From: Tomocerus qinae
Lineage: Eukaryota > Arthropoda > Collembola > Entomobryomorpha > Tomoceridae
Direction of reading: 5' to 3'
DNA: 64,000 nucleotides
Assembly: GCA_020055645.1 (NCBI GenBank)
Contig: CM034546.1
Coordinates: 103,375,812 to 103,439,811, forward strand
A program made the position numbers and the translations under genes. Of the stretch, positions 1 through 14,800 are shown one piece after another. Below the pieces are notes generated by a model that saw nothing but the letters and a program-made list of their open reading frames with translations, ran no database searches and was not told where the DNA came from. The number at the start of each line of letters is the position of its first letter. Position 1 is the stretch's first letter.

Positions 1-2699
1 ATATGCATATAGCTATAAATAAATAGCTATAATTTCTCAAGAGTTCATTACGGAGTGTAATGGGAATATCATATCATAAGGAAGTATATTATGTAGTGTA
101 TCTATAGCGGTTATGCCACAGTTAAATCTCAAGTGTTACTCAGTTGTCAGAATATCTTGTTATTTCGGCCTGTATACTTTGTCTATTGTTCTTTGAAAGA
201 AGGTTCGGTTGGACGTAAAACGTAAGAAGGTATTATGTACAGATAAATAGGTTCAAAGCATTGTAAGGTACGACTAATGCTTTTTGGGAAGTGAAATCGT
301 TGTAGGTGAAAGTAGTTTTGTAATCCTGGAGGAACTCTTTGTCCACAGAGTCGCTACTAGTCGCTACATGAATACAATACAACAAAATGCACATTCTATG
401 CATTACATTAGTAAGAGAAAAAAAGCAAACAATCTACTTAGTGAAAAGTACTTGGTACGTACTTAGGTTTCGTCTCGGTAGGTAGGTATCCATGTGCAAA
501 TAGAATTGTGTACTGTGCAAAGTAAACTCTTATTTTCTAAAGGATAAAGTTTCCCTATTATTTCGCACACGTCGCTAGTACCTACTGGGGAAAGGAGGGA
601 GAAAAGAAGCGGTTGGAAGGAGAATAAAGTCAAATAGAATGTACCGACAGTGTGCACCTTGGTTGTTTCGTATACAGATCTCATAGCAAAGGAAAGGCAC
701 AGTGGTCTGGTAATAGCAGATATGTAGAAAATGTACAAAGCGGATAAAAGTTTGTTTCCTCCTTAGAAAACGGGATCGTCTTATCCTGCACACATCCGTA
801 TTATCTCTATGAACAACAGAATACACTTGAAAGTTAAAGAATAGGAGTTTAAATTGCTTTTCTTTCCCATTTTCTGGGTATCATCAGAAACGCCGTCATT
901 TTAGCAATAGAAAAGCACTACACTGCCATTGCCAATTGCTTATTGAGATTCGTAAACGACTTACTGTAAAAGTTTATGAGCTTATGGATGCTCCCGGTTT
1001 AAAATCTACATTTATCCACGAGTTTGAAAGAAGACCATACCTTCTTATGTATTTTCTACCTACTATTTACCTTTGTTGATAGGTAAATTTAAGATGAGAA
1101 AGGTGGAGGGACAAACTGAGCACTAAGAAAACATCTAAACTTCGTCGTACTTATGGATATTTTGTACCAGGCTTAGCCCACACACTCCAGGGAAGCAAAA
1201 AGGGTCTTTCCCTATTGTAAACTTATAAAGTTGAAAGTTTAAGGCTGAAAGGACCCACGTAAATCATCACTTCTACTATAACAGCATTTATTCGCTAAGG
1301 GAAATACGAACACATCTTGTGTTAGTATTTTTTATTGCTTTAAGAGCCCTATAGTCCCTGTGCTTACTTAGTTTTCCATTATAGTATTGTATAACAAACA
1401 GTACAGTGCAATGCACTCACGCTAGTACATACCATAACGCAATAGAACATAACGTTGTAAATGTAATATTGTTTTCCCACTTTAGCCTTTTTGGAGAATG
1501 AAAAGAGAAAGTGCAGTCTAGGGCACTACGTGAGAAACGGTTATGTATTATTGTTTGTTGGGAGAAACTATACTTTATTTAACATTTTCAGATGTATATA
1601 TCTTTTTGTTGTGTCCCTGTCTCTACCTATACTTCTCTATTATGCAGCAGGACAGGGCGTTAGTATTATGTTTAGTCTTGCGTTGAAATATACGTAAGTA
1701 GGCACACTCCTGTTTATTTTACAGATACTTTCTCCTATACTATGGTTAGTCTTGGGCTTATTCTTACTTAGGTAACTGTTAGGCTGCTGTGTAAGCTGAG
1801 TTTGCCCTTTGCTTTTGCTATTTGTATTATTGTATTACAGCTAAGTTGGCTCGACTAGTATGTGCGTACTTAGTTTCCGAAGAAGAGATGAGGAGAGAAA
1901 GAGATTCTAAATTTAATTTATTATGTATATGGTAGTGCCTACATGAGAAAGTCTCTGTAAATTGCAGTGTCTTCTCTCCTTCGAATGGGAAATAGGACAA
2001 TCGAGTTCAAATTGGATTGCTTACATTCTGTTCCTCTTCTCTACCTATGTACTGCTTACAGCACGTATATAGCAGCACTAGGATCCACGCCAAAGTGAAA
2101 GCAGAGGGGAGCACCAAAAGTTAACTTAACTAGGCTCTGTACTCTACTTAGCTTCGCGTGGGGCGTGGGATCTTACATGGTGTAGGAGTAGATAGATAGA
2201 GTGGCCCTTCTACTCTCGACCCAACTGACAACGAATTGAACCCAACTCAAGCTCAACTACTAAACTCAACTTTCCTAAACTATACTGAAATCAAAGACAA
2301 GACGGCTTTTTTGAGTTTCCCATTATAGCAGCCAAGTACCCTCCGCTACTTTCCTCCGAGATATGTACATAGTACAAGTAATATCTACCTACTTTGTTCA
2401 CCCTTTGTTCTTCCCTTGCTCAATTGAACTTTTATTTTTATCATCAAAAGATAAATACCCGTTTTCAAACTTTACTCTCTATAAGTGGGTCACACTAGGT
2501 TGGCAATATAGCAATTCCTGTACAACTTAAAATTATGTATCCCCCAAAGCTTTAGTGCATACCAGCATACCTTTGGTTAATAGTCAGTACTAAGTAGTGG
2601 TATCTATTTCAGACCATTTGACGCACGCTATTAAAGGATATACTTGGAAAGCCTTTAAGTACTTGGTTTAATCTTTGTGTTTATTTTCGTTATTTTCAG
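1..2699. other. Intron or upstream non-coding DNA of the neuroligin gene
   Basis: No exon, RNA gene or transposon is supported here. The stretch ends at the acceptor of the first visible neuroligin exon (TTTTCAG at 2693-2699), so at least its right part is neuroligin intron. It is AT-rich with many short stops in all frames. Around 2100-2290 there is a patch with repeated AACTCAAC-like words and an AGTTAACTT palindrome, similar to patches near 4190, 11090 and 12340. Confidence 0.6.
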
Positions 2700-2808
2700 G
2701 AGAATATTGGCGCATTTGGCGGAGATCGGTCTAATGTCACATTAATGGGACATGGTAAAGGAGCCATGTTTGTCAATTTTCTTATGATCTCCAGTGCTGT
2801 TCCATCGG
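2700..2808 (+). CDS. Neuroligin exon: nucleophile elbow
   Basis: The exon is bounded by TTTTCAG|GAG and TCGG|GTGAG. It starts in phase 0 and ends with one spare base, which pairs with the next exon to make Gly. It encodes ENIGAFGGD and then LMGHGKGA. In active carboxylesterases the second motif is GxSxG; here the Ser position is Gly, as expected for a non-catalytic neuroligin. It also carries an NVT glycosylation sequon. Confidence 0.9.
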
Positions 2809-5800
2809 GTGAGTTTCTCTATTAGTGTCATGTCTTTGTCCTCTTTATTAAGTCTGATTCAATGCATCTATCATCAATCATTTTTGTCTTCACACACATG
2901 TTCAATTCTGTCCTGACAATCTTTTTCCATGTTTTTCTTTTTTCTTTAGACTTGGGTTACTAATATTTGATATTGTTTATTTGCAAATAGCCATCTGAGA
3001 AATATCTGCTTATGTTATTATGTAGTAATTGGTACAGAGTCAAAAATACATATAAATGGTTACAACATATGCACAGAAAATTAAATTATCCACTTGCATT
3101 TAGAATGTAAATGCAGTAATAGGAATGCTTTCTAACATCGTTCCAATTTGATGAATGTCCTTGTTTGTCCGAACAAACTAAGTAAATAACTGACATTAAG
3201 CGACCCTTCCTTTAGAAATTAGTGAAGGGTAAAAGGCAATAGGTAAAAGAAAATCTGAAGAGTCTTGGGTGATTTAGGTCAATCAACTTAAAATACACAG
3301 AAGTGCTGAGTTGAAGTGACGTTATCGGATTATATGTATGTACATTTTATCAGGTCACTCACATTACTTAAAGTAGATAAAAAGGTCTGTAAATAAAAGG
3401 ACTCTTGTTTATTGGTAGTACCTGCCAGATGAATAACCCTATTCGAATATTCTGGCAAAACAACAAAGTTCTCTCTATGCTTGTTATTACATTATACTAA
3501 AACTTAGGGAGGGATCCTATAGGAGTGTACGTGCTTGTGAAGTAATACTTATTATTTATATTTGGTAGGAATATTGAAGAATTTATAGAGGAGGATAGCT
3601 ATTAGTGAAAGTATAGCAAAGTTTGGTTGTTAGATAATATCAGTGACAATGAGGGCAGGGAAGGATAGGTTGGTTGAGTGAAGAAAGAAATATCAGCCCG
3701 CATCTCATCTCAATGATTCACTCCACTCGGTGAGTTTGTGTACATGTTTAGGGATAAAGGGAAGTGGTAAACTATAGTATTATGGTGTGCTGTAAAGTAT
3801 ATATACATTGCGATGCTTTGAAGATATCATTCATCTTGTAAGACAGGTAAGGCAGAGGAAGTTTAGTCTCTTTTCATTTATTATACGATCATTTGGCTTC
3901 TACCGTCAATTCAATTCAATCTCGTCCTCTCCTTTCCCCTTTTGAGCCGTTATTTTTGCTGAAAAGCCAATATTCTGTGGAAGTCAAGTCAGTGATCCCG
4001 TAGTTGCCCTGCCTTGCCCGTATCCCACTAAAAGAGGAGTACAGAGAGAAAGGAAAAAGCGAGGGAGTTGAAACTGCAAGAGTCTCTCTGTCGTTTGTAA
4101 GCTGGACTTTCTTCGAGTGAACTCATGTGAAAAGAGATGAAGAAGAGGGAAGAAAAAAAATCCCAGGGAAATCGAAGACTCGCCAAAAGTCAAGTTAACT
4201 TACATCACAACTGTGAATTGTATGGACTTGCTAGCTTGGCTTGAGTTGGGCATTTGAAAGCTGAACCTAGTCAAGAAAGGCCCAAGAAGAATCTCTTCTG
4301 TCCGCCTGTCTGTTCATTGCTTAATATTACTATCTGGAATTCCTGTACTAGTTACATTATATAACTATGTAGTACTAGTAGGGAGTGCTAGTGGACCGGT
4401 GGTGGGGCAAGAGTCCCACTTCACCACATACACCATATAGTATGTAGATATAGGATAGAATATTGTAGAGTAAAGAGGGGATAGAAGTATATTAGATGTT
4501 TTATATCTAGCTGGGGAAAAAGAAATGGAGTGAGTACATAACGCAACGTAAAGGATAAGAGCCAGAGACCAAAAGGTTGATCCGGATATTTCATGTCATG
4601 TCCCCATGCATTATGAATGCACAAAGGAAATTCAGGAAACCTGAACACTGAGTAGGTATTATGAGATGATATTTATATGTAAGTATATGAATGTGCCAGG
4701 GCCAGGACCACTAGGACGGAATATATTAGAGTTAGAAGGGACAAGGGATAATAGAATGAGCAGATCGGCTTTCCCTGCTTTCTCCGGGTGTGTACGTGGG
4801 TTCTTATGTGTGAGGCATGTGTAATGCAATGTAAGTGTGTTAGTCACATAGCAGTGGCTACAGTGCTAAAAGGAGGCATTGTGTATATGTCTAGTATATG
4901 TAGAGTTGACTGATGTGATGTGCTGACACGGCTCTGTATTAATATTTCGCTCCATATTTGCCAAATAGCCATAAAATCACTACGTCTTCGTCTTCTATGA
5001 ATATTTTATGCAGATGCATCCCTTTTTCACCTAGAGACAAAAAATCCTATGCAGATTACATTCGGAGGAGGGTATGACAGGTGATTGCTCTAGTTTCTTG
5101 TCTCTCTGGACAGTAGAAATGGAAAGGGTATGGGAACTATTAGGTAATGCAGGAACACTGGTCGTTGTTATTCTATGGGAGTAGGAGAAAGAAAGATATT
5201 ATTGCATTGCAGTCAGAGGTTGGGAGTATATTCTGTGTATTGTTGTACTCAAAGTATGTATAATAATAATAAGTATAAAGTACGGCATGGGATGGCTAAA
5301 TATTTTATGATTCATGAACTGAGAGAGTTGAATGCAGTGAACGCGGGCTTTATATCATAATATTATTTGCTCTCTACAGCTGAACACACGCTACTTTTCT
5401 ATTCTGTTTCTATGTCCTACCCTGTCCCTTTCTATTAGATTCTTTTGGATCAGCTACAATTCCAAGGTATTAGAAGAGAAAAGTCAGATGCATTGAATTT
5501 GGTCGTAAGTGCACATGCATGAAATATAATAATATGGTAGCTTCTAAATTCATGCGACGTTTCCTCATATCTGACTTGGATTTCCACCCGCATCATCCTA
5601 ATCATAATCTATTACAAGGCCATTTCGTTAGATTCCTTATGCATGAGCTGTATAGTCGGATCTTATACAACTACTTGTGATGTTGTGGTCAGAATTAATA
5701 AGAGAAAGTCGGCTTTCTCCCTTTCACTCTTCTACAACCTTAACAGTTCTTGAGTATAGACGATCAGCTCTGTCGGACGACCACTGACTGCTTCATATCC

Positions 5801-8800
5801 CAGCAGAACTCAAGTTGCCAGCATCCTCTGTAGGGATTTGTTCTTCTTTGTACTATACTTTGTTGTACCAAGTTCCTTTGTGTCGGATAAGATAGTACCG
5901 ACGAATTTCCATATAAAAGAGTAATATCAATATCAAATGTGATGCGTTGAGAAATGTTATGCAGGGAAAGTGAGGAATAAAAAATGTAGGTACGCAGAGC
6001 CAAGCTAACTCACTCTGCGTAGCTTTTCCTATCTACTAACTCATACTTACATCCATACAATGCTTTCTCCTTGCATGACTCAGTTGACTTTTGTTGTACG
6101 GAGCCTTGTCAGTCCAACTCAAATTGGTTTTTGAAAAATGTTTTGCACATCACGAAAAGCTCTTATGGGAGGAATTTTGATAGTTTATTTTGTTACAGTT
6201 CATAGAATGTCCTGGCCTGAGTATTCCGCTTTCGTTTCATGTAGAATCCCTTTCCCCTATAGCACTTTCTCTTGTAAATAGCTCTAACATTATTATAATT
6301 TTTTACGTACACCTGCATTATATATCTCTTTCTTCCCTCCGTCTACTACCTGATCTGATATATTTTGTATATACTCAAGGGGAATTTACCTTTTATGCAT
6401 GTCATAAATATATTATTATTATTTTGCCTGAAACGTACGGCAAGTTGAAAGACTAAGCTTGCTTTTAAGCATTTTACTACATTTCACAGTTGATGTGTTA
6501 TTTAATGTAGTAAATACATTCTTACTAGCACAAAGACCCTACTTTAGATCTACTGTATAGATGAACCGAGGAGATAGTCTACAGTTTGTCTTAAGAGATT
6601 ATGTTTATGAATTTTCGATGGTAACATTTGCGTCTTTCTTTTAAATTTGGTTCTCCTTTATCTACTTACATTTGTGGACAGTTTCCATTTGTTTTCTTAT
6701 TATGGGATGTTTTCCTCCTGTCTCTCTTTAGGATATAAGGAAATGACATTGTACATTTCTTAGTATAATAGAAACAGCAGCTCTTATCATAAATAGAAGT
6801 GGCATCCCGGGAATTGAAATGTTTTACTTTACATAAATTTTGACGGGAGCTTATAGTGAATCATAGTCTGGCTGAGTGACAATGCCATTTGTGCAAGTCG
6901 CCTCAGCTTGATTTACATCTAAGCTACATAAAACAAGTAATAGGGCACAGAGGTAAAACGCATTAGTTTAATTGCAAATGAAATTGAGGTGTTTTCCTGT
7001 TTGTTCAAAGCACTACTCTGTACACATGGCTAGTTATACATTATGCATAGAACAAACCTTCTATGAACTAATACAGCACGTAGTAGTAGTTAGTGGTGTA
7101 ATGTTGATTTCTATGTTATGCAATACATCACAACTACTTATGTGCTGGGCAGAATTACAGAGAAAATAAGTAAAACAAATACAGAGAGCAGAGCGCGTAT
7201 ATTTTAAGCCAATTCCCGAAAATTTTACGATGTGATTTACAAAGGAGAGAACTTTGCTTTGGGGTTTGTGCAATGCAATATAATATAGCACTACGCTACG
7301 TGTGTACATTTCCCCTAGAGACTTTAGACTGGTGTGGTCCCGTTTTGGAAATTAGCATGAGGATGATAAAATGGAATAGGAAATGATAGGCCGTCAAAAC
7401 TGACAGTAGCTCTTAGCTCAAACTCAACTCACATTACAAATAATAACTCCCAACTCTCCTTCCCTGTCGTTCAAACATCCATCTGACTGTTCCAACTCAT
7501 CGCCAACTCAGCATAAATTACATGCACACACACCGCAGCACGAACACACCTATTTCCATATACACAGATAGATAGAGTGATACTCGAGAGAGAAACGTAC
7601 CTAATGTAAGTGTAATGTGACGTTAAGGCTGTTTAAAGTAAAAGAGCGTCGTGTCAACCCGGAGTTAGACTAGTCTTCGTCTCAATCTCACTGACGAGAC
7701 ATAACCACATCAGCAGCACTAGGCAAATGCCAAGGAAATGATAAACTCATGACATGCACTAAGGCTAATGCTTTGCCTAATGTTTCATATCCATTTCGAG
7801 GACGTGCTTTATGTATACTGTACCTACCATTTCTATTTACATTCACTCTCTATGCACTATCCCTATTTCAATACCTGCACCTTTCGCCAATAAGCTACTT
7901 CACTTGTTTTAACATAAAATAAATCAAATAACATCGAAAATAGCATGTAGCAAATATTTTTGCAAATAATATTCGAATGTATTGCGTCATTTCATCAAAA
8001 CCAGGAAGATCATAATAATATTATGTAGGTAATAAAATGTTGAAATCATTGCTATAAAGTAGGTTGTTGATGACATATTTTTAAATTGGTTTCGGGTTTT
8101 TGATGCAGTAAACGAAAAATAACTACATTTCTGTACATAATTAAAATTTCTGGATGAATGATTCACCTGGGGCTATTTAATAAATGCTAAGCTGTTGGTT
8201 AAAATTGCCCAATTTCCTCTGGCTTTTAAACTTTGTTATTGCATTTTATATCTGTAAGACCTCGTTTATTATGTTCGTGAAATATTCGTACAAGTAAGTA
8301 GAGTAAAATTAATCAGCTTAAGTTGATCACTAAAATATATAGTGAGGTATGGTATTATGTAAGTAGTAGACCTCACTAATTAATCCTATGCTACTAAAAT
8401 TAGAAGGTAAGTAGTAGAGGAAGGTTTACTTAGGATGAGATAATATTAATTAGCCTTTCTCTGTATGATACTCAATTAAAATTAACAAGGGAAGTTGATT
8501 GGTTAGCATAGGTGAGCATTGCGGAGTAGTGTGTCAGGAAAATTTGTGTATTTAGCTAAAGTGAAGTCGACGGAAGGAAAGGGGTAAAGCCAAAAGTCAG
8601 CTCAGTTGTATTATCCGAATGGAAGAGACAAAGAGAAAGGGAAGGAGATAAAACTGATTTAGATTTGCAGTAGAGCTCAGAATGAGGAAATCCGTGGAAA
8701 ACTGGAAGTAAAGTAAACCTCGTAACTAAACCACAGCCACAATCTCAGCCTGACACAAATATCGAATTGAAACAAGTGAATTTTGCCATTTTGTGTGTTG

Positions 8801-11800
8801 CGTGTGTAAGTTGTGCTGTTGTACTATATGGAAAGTTGTTTCTGTTGTGTGTCGACATTAGTGCTTGTAGTTTGGTTTAGAAGTACAATACAGAAGTAAG
8901 TAGACAAAGATAGAGCTATTAGGACTGGAGGGTGCACTCTAAAAGTACCCGAAACTTGGAAACTCAGGAAGATAGGCCACAAAAGTCGATATCTAATGCA
9001 AATTCAGATATTTAGATGAGCAGATACCTTTGTTTAGCAAACCTGACGTTGGCCATACATCTTTGAAACTGAAATATCTTGATTACCTAGCCAAGCGGTG
9101 CAACATTAACGACACAGTATTGGATTTGAAATTCAACGTGGTGGTTCAATATTACTATTAGTACTGTAGCCACACATATATTAAATTGAATGCATGTACA
9201 ATCTCAGAATAAGACTGCTAATATAAGATATATAGGATAAAAATCAGTTGCACAAACGTTCAGGTTTGATTCACAGGAGTTTGGGTTGGCTAACGCTCAA
9301 GGGAAAATCAAAACCGAAGGTAGACGCGTAAGAAAGGGTTTAAAGGCAATGTTACACTTTAAAGATTCAACGACAGTATAAGTATCTAGTACGCAATGGC
9401 AATGCAATGCAATTCTATTCTTTGCAAATAAACGAAGCTTGTATTTACGTATGGGCAAGGAAGGAAGAAGGCAAAGGTAAACGTAGAATTGTGTATCTGC
9501 TAAGGATATTGGTTTGTGCATAGTGGAAAGTGGTGTGGAGTGTTAAGGTAGTGCCCTCGGATTTAATGCATTGCAGTGCTGTGGGATATATGGGAAAGCA
9601 CAAATCGGCTTTGCGTATCATATTGGTGGCGTAGCATGAAATGAATTTTGCACGAAGAGGGAAAGTAGGAGAAAGATGGAAAAGCTGTGAGCTCACTTGA
9701 GATGTTTCTCTTCTTGGCCTGGCATTCACTTTCGCCCCACTTGGAAGATGCAGTGCAATCTATTCCATTTATATGTATGTGCAGTAGGAAATCGGAAGTT
9801 GGGTTTGTTTTGATCTGAACTGCTGATCTATTCTGTTCTTTTTTCTCGTTTCCTCTAAAGTAGCCTGTTTCTACTTTTTAAGGTAGTCATTGTATAAATT
9901 CTAGCTTATTCTCTCTGTCTCACCCGCAGACTATCTTTTCCTATCAGCAAAAATGTCAGTATTGGAAGAGGGAATATCTCTAAGAAAGATACACAGACAT
10001 TATGTACATAAAACCAGTAGGTTAATGCAGAGTATCTGAAAGAGTAAAAGATAAGGGGCTCCTTAGGGATTACAGGGTTCTTCATATCCTTCCTCTATTT
10101 TTAGATTTTTACCAGCACTTAGAAACATTATGGCTGGAAAGGAGCCTTTTATATCGCATGAGTGCATGAAATATGCAACGAACGTAGACCGAGTAACGAA
10201 AGACATAGGTAGGTTATTCTTGTACAGGTTCCAATTCCTAACAAATCCTAAATTCTGTCCGTATTTGCAACAGTCAACAATGAAACTGTTGTCATTACCT
10301 AAATAGTTGAAGAAGAAAGATACACAAAACACTTGAATGAATTTCGTGAGCCCTGTAACCCTCTATTGTTTAGGTACGTAGTTATACCTACCTATATCTG
10401 CCTATAGGTAATAGTACCTATTCTCCCATAATAGTGATGCAGATAACGGAAGGAATATTTTCTCCGGCTGTTTTCGTTGTCTGAATCTCATAGTTTCACA
10501 GAAAGCGTATCATGCCCTTAGAAACATCCCATCAGGTCCACTGATTGGAGATTGGTTTGGGATCAAGGCTACTAACAATAAGAAGAGATAAATAGAGTCG
10601 TGTGGAGTACATTCAGGATTCAATTGGTGCCTTGAGAACTTACAATGAGTTGCAAGACAACTTTCCTCGTTTAGATCCAGTTACAGCCAAAGATAAAGAA
10701 ACAGTCGCCGTTTCATCTATAGTTGTAAGCTGAATTTACTCTTGACTTCTGACTTCACTACTTGTTAGAATAGAACTGGCTAAATAGGGATTTATATCTG
10801 AACCTACTATATAATATAGTACAAATGGTAGTACCTACTGATATGGTATTAATATATAAGAAGTTGTGTAAAAGGGAAGGAAGTAGCTCGGTTTACTTGC
10901 GATTAGTCTCGCATCTTAGTCTGTATGTACCACATATCAATGAATTACACTTTCCGAATAGTATACAGAGAATGTAGTTATGTATAGTATGACATTAAGA
11001 GAAATATCAGTAGTAAGTAGCTGAGGAATGAAATAACAGAAGATGAAACTAAAGCGAAGGAAGCAGACAGAAGCAGAGTTGAACGCTGAACAAGTTAACT
11101 TGAAACAAGGAGTAGATCGTGAGCGTGGGTTTAAGGAGCGGATAGCGAAAGCTAAATACAAGGGGAAGTCAAGTTAAGTCAGGAGGTCAGGTTTTTCTAG
11201 TCACACTCTTTGTACGTTGTCTTCACTGAGCGAAAAGTGCGAGGACAAGGAAAAGGTCTATATTTTCCCGTCGCAGGAATGAGAGTCACGTCCGATTTTT
11301 TTCTATTGGCAAGTACGTAACTATATCTAGCTGTTTTTATCATAGGGTGCATTGTGCCCTGATATGAGATACTATAGTTTTACGCCTATTTAGTAACAAC
11401 GATAGAGATACACATGCTGTTAGTCCAAAAATGCGGGATATTAGGTTAGTTGAACTATAGTGAGTATATTGTGTGTTTAGAGTATAATATTATTTGTATA
11501 TCATGGTTAATAGCATTTGGAGAAGGATATATAAGAAAAGCAGATAGGTTGCTTGGGACTTGACCGAGATTTGGAGGCTGCTCACGTTTAGCAACCTCTC
11601 GATGCTATTATCAGTCCCTACTATGTATTTGAAGACGGTAGTAATAGTACTAGTAAAGTGATAGTCGAAGAACTGAAAGATGTAAGTGAGTTGAGTTCGT
11701 CAAAGATAAGCTCCGTTGAACCGACTGTTTGTCGTATTCCTATGTATCAGCATTAGTAGTTCGGAGCTATTCCTCTGTTTTTATTTCTTTAGAATACTGT

Positions 11801-14800
11801 GAAAAGTAGTTCTCTGTTGTGTTAGCTTAGACTACGTAGCTTAGTAAGTAGCTTAGGGAACTTATAGATAAATAAGGGAAGGATAAAAGGCCATATTGCA
11901 CCGTATAGTGCCATGAAACGAAGAAAAAAGAAAAACGACCGAGTCAGACTTAAGATCTGTGACACGACTCAACTTATCTTCCACAGTCAATAAGTCCTTG
12001 TGAAAATGAACCAAAATGAAGTTTACACAAGTTTTTTTTTACAGTTTGGTCTTTTTTACCTGGGTAGACCCTAGAAATCTAGGAAAGGATAATGGATGGG
12101 GTGGGTGGGCCTTTGTCAATTGCTACAGATATCTTCGCTTCGAATTAGATTTACCTCCTGCCCTTTTCATCTACTCTTTCATGTATGTATACAAGTAAAG
12201 TGGAGTTTTCCAATGGAAATGGAATTATTTTAGGCTAATTTGCTTCCCCTATATACGGGATCTGTTAAACGTGGAAGTGGTGAAGAATACGAATAGGCAC
12301 TGCCACATTTCATGAAATGTTTTTGGTATACAGTCAAGTCAATTCATGTCAAGGCAAGTCAACTTGTAAAGAAAACTTTCGCTGTGTCCCTTTCAACAGA
12401 AACAACTATCATAAATAATTGTTTGAGGAGGAACAAGTTTTCATGTTATGGTATTATGTATACTAAAGACTTTGTAGTTTTCTTTATTTTGCGTGCTAGC
12501 TCGCTTCGTTGGTTTGATGGAAAGCAGATGGTTTCCTTGAAACAAACAAACAACTTTTACTTATTTTTACTACAACACAGTATTCATAATACTTTATAAC
12601 TTTTCTCGGATTTTAATGAAACTTTTATATTGATCAACTTTTCTCACGCAGCAGTAATAATCCCCTCAGTCTGTAAACAAAGAGAAAACTGCTATATAAA
12701 ACCTTTCCTGGAAATATAAAAAGCATTTTTGCGTAAGCCGGTCACAGCACAGCGAGCAGTCTTTGTCTTTTTTACCCGTTGAAAATATTGATCTGTAATG
12801 TAATTTATCATTGTAATACTTTTCTCTCCTAGGTTTGCTTTTTCATCGTGTCATTTTGATGTCCGGCTCTGCCTTATCTCCTCTAACAGCCGGTCTCACC
12901 TCAGGTAAAGCCTTGGCCAAGAAATTTGCTACTAGAGTAAGATGCCCTGATGAACCTCCGGTCACAATGCTAGAATGCCTTCGCGAGCTCCCCCTCCACT
13001 ATTTTGTTGAATCAGAGGTAAGAACGTTTTTCTATTCCTTCTCCTTGAAAAATTGGTTTTCTCTATTTAAACGCTGTAAAATATGGATTTTACCAACAAT
13101 ATATTCCTGGTTTATACAGATTTAGGTGAAAAATAAGTGAAATTTATTAGAGTGAAAAGTATGTACTAATTTTACAGTAAATTGTCAGTTCAAATTCAGA
13201 AAGTCATTTAGCTTGTGTGTAAACTTGGGTGAAATCATGACGTCGGAATGATCAGGTTTGAATCCAAGTTTCGCTTGTTGACTAAAGTTTCCTCATTTTG
13301 CTCTGTCGTTTTCATCTAAAATTTACATGCTTTTTAGCCGTATTCTATAGGCAGTTCTTAGAAATAGGAAACCAAGCTTAAGCCTGTCAAAGACTTAATG
13401 GAAATGTGGTGTAAAGTCATTTACTACTATGGGTTATTGGTTTTCCTAAATAAATAAGTAAATACAAATAGTAGTTACCTACTTTTGATTTTGATGTATT
13501 TCTAGTTTGCAGCTGTGGCTGAGTATTTAGAATGTATTGCGTATTTTCTTGTCTCTAAAATATGTTCAACTCGGATAGAAACAATCAATTCCAATTTAAA
13601 GCAGCATTCTCAAGTGTTGAATGAAGAAAACTCATTAGTGCGTGTACGAAACGTACCATGTAGGGAAGTAGAAGTAGTGTGAGTAGTGGGGTCGTGAGTA
13701 ACGGAACAGCTCCTCTTATTTTTCTTGCCCTTTACGGCCCCCAATACCTTTTATTGGACCAATGGCGCAATTAGCTGTTAAGCTTACTCACGGCTCTAAC
13801 GTCCGCACTCCTGGCTTTACTATATATAAGCAGCTCATAACTATTATTATTATTATTAATCACTTCTCATCCTGGATTGTTCCTGTCTCTAGTGTCTAGT
13901 GCTACCTCTTCCGTAACTGAAATTACGGCATTTTCGGTCATCTAGACCCCTATTTGTATTGTGTGTTTTTTCTAGTTTTAAATAAAATAGCTGTAGGAAA
14001 TATCAGTTTTTCCAATTACACATTTATTTAAAACACATCACACTTTGCAGAAACAATCTAGCCATTTTCGGTCAACAGTTTTTGCTATTGCATTGGAGCT
14101 TACACATCTAGTGCAAGTCATCTCTATCGTTCATCTATCATCCTCACACACGGAACTAACGCAAATTCACAACCAGTGCACGAACCATTTGGTCCTTCAG
14201 TTCACCGGATACTTGTGAACCTTCACCTCGTGGGAACCACTGGATTTTTGTGGTTGTTTCGTCAGTTGTCATCGCTCGTCTGTCTCCAGTCATCGGTGCC
14301 AATCTCTCACAACGTCTCTTGCCATGAGTGGATCTGCAGCTCAAGTCCTCTTGTCCACTGCCCTCATCCGTGTTAAGGACTCCAAGAACAACTTCCAAGT
14401 GTGCCGTGCTCTCCTCGATGACGGGTCCCAAGCTAGTTTCGTTACTACTACATGTGCAACAAGACTGGGACTTCACAAGATGAACAAAAGTGTGCAAATT
14501 CGTGGTGTTGGAGGGATCGACGCCGGCCGCACAACTCAATGTGCTTCGCTCCAGTTCACCTCTTGCCACAATTCTCGTAAGTCCTTTTCTGTTGACGCTT
14601 TTCTACAGGAGAAGCTGACAGGAAATCTGCCTTCCTACCCTGTTCAGCCTCAGACTTGGCCCCATGTGGAAAATCTCCAGTTGGCCGATCCCAAGTTCTA
14701 CGAGCCTGGCAAGATCGATATCTTGCTAGGTAGAGATGTTTACGATGACCTCGTACTATCAAGAAAGATGAAAGGATCTCCAGGAACTCCAACCGCCAGA

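Noticed and set aside
9297-9729. Two overlapping open frames of 74 and 94 codons on the - strand
   Set aside because: They lie in a purine-biased patch inside a neuroligin intron, with no family resemblance and no start or splice context.
10063-10332. 89-codon open frame on the - strand
   Set aside because: The text looks somewhat protein-like ([20 protein letters not shown]) but has no recognisable family and no partner exon, so it is not called.
12016-12198. 60-codon open frame with a hydrophobic start
   Set aside because: It has no upstream promoter signal, no family and average composition for this DNA; probably chance.
13200-13270. tRNA-like A and B box words (TAGCTTGTGTG and GGTTTGAATCC)
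   Set aside because: The arms do not fold as a tRNA and no poly(A) or repeat tail follows, so neither a tRNA gene nor a SINE is supported.
14188-14215. Primer binding site after the left LTR (TGGTCCTTCAG)
   Set aside because: It starts with TGG close to the LTR end but the following bases do not match the expected T-arm complement of a tRNA, so no tRNA primer is assigned.
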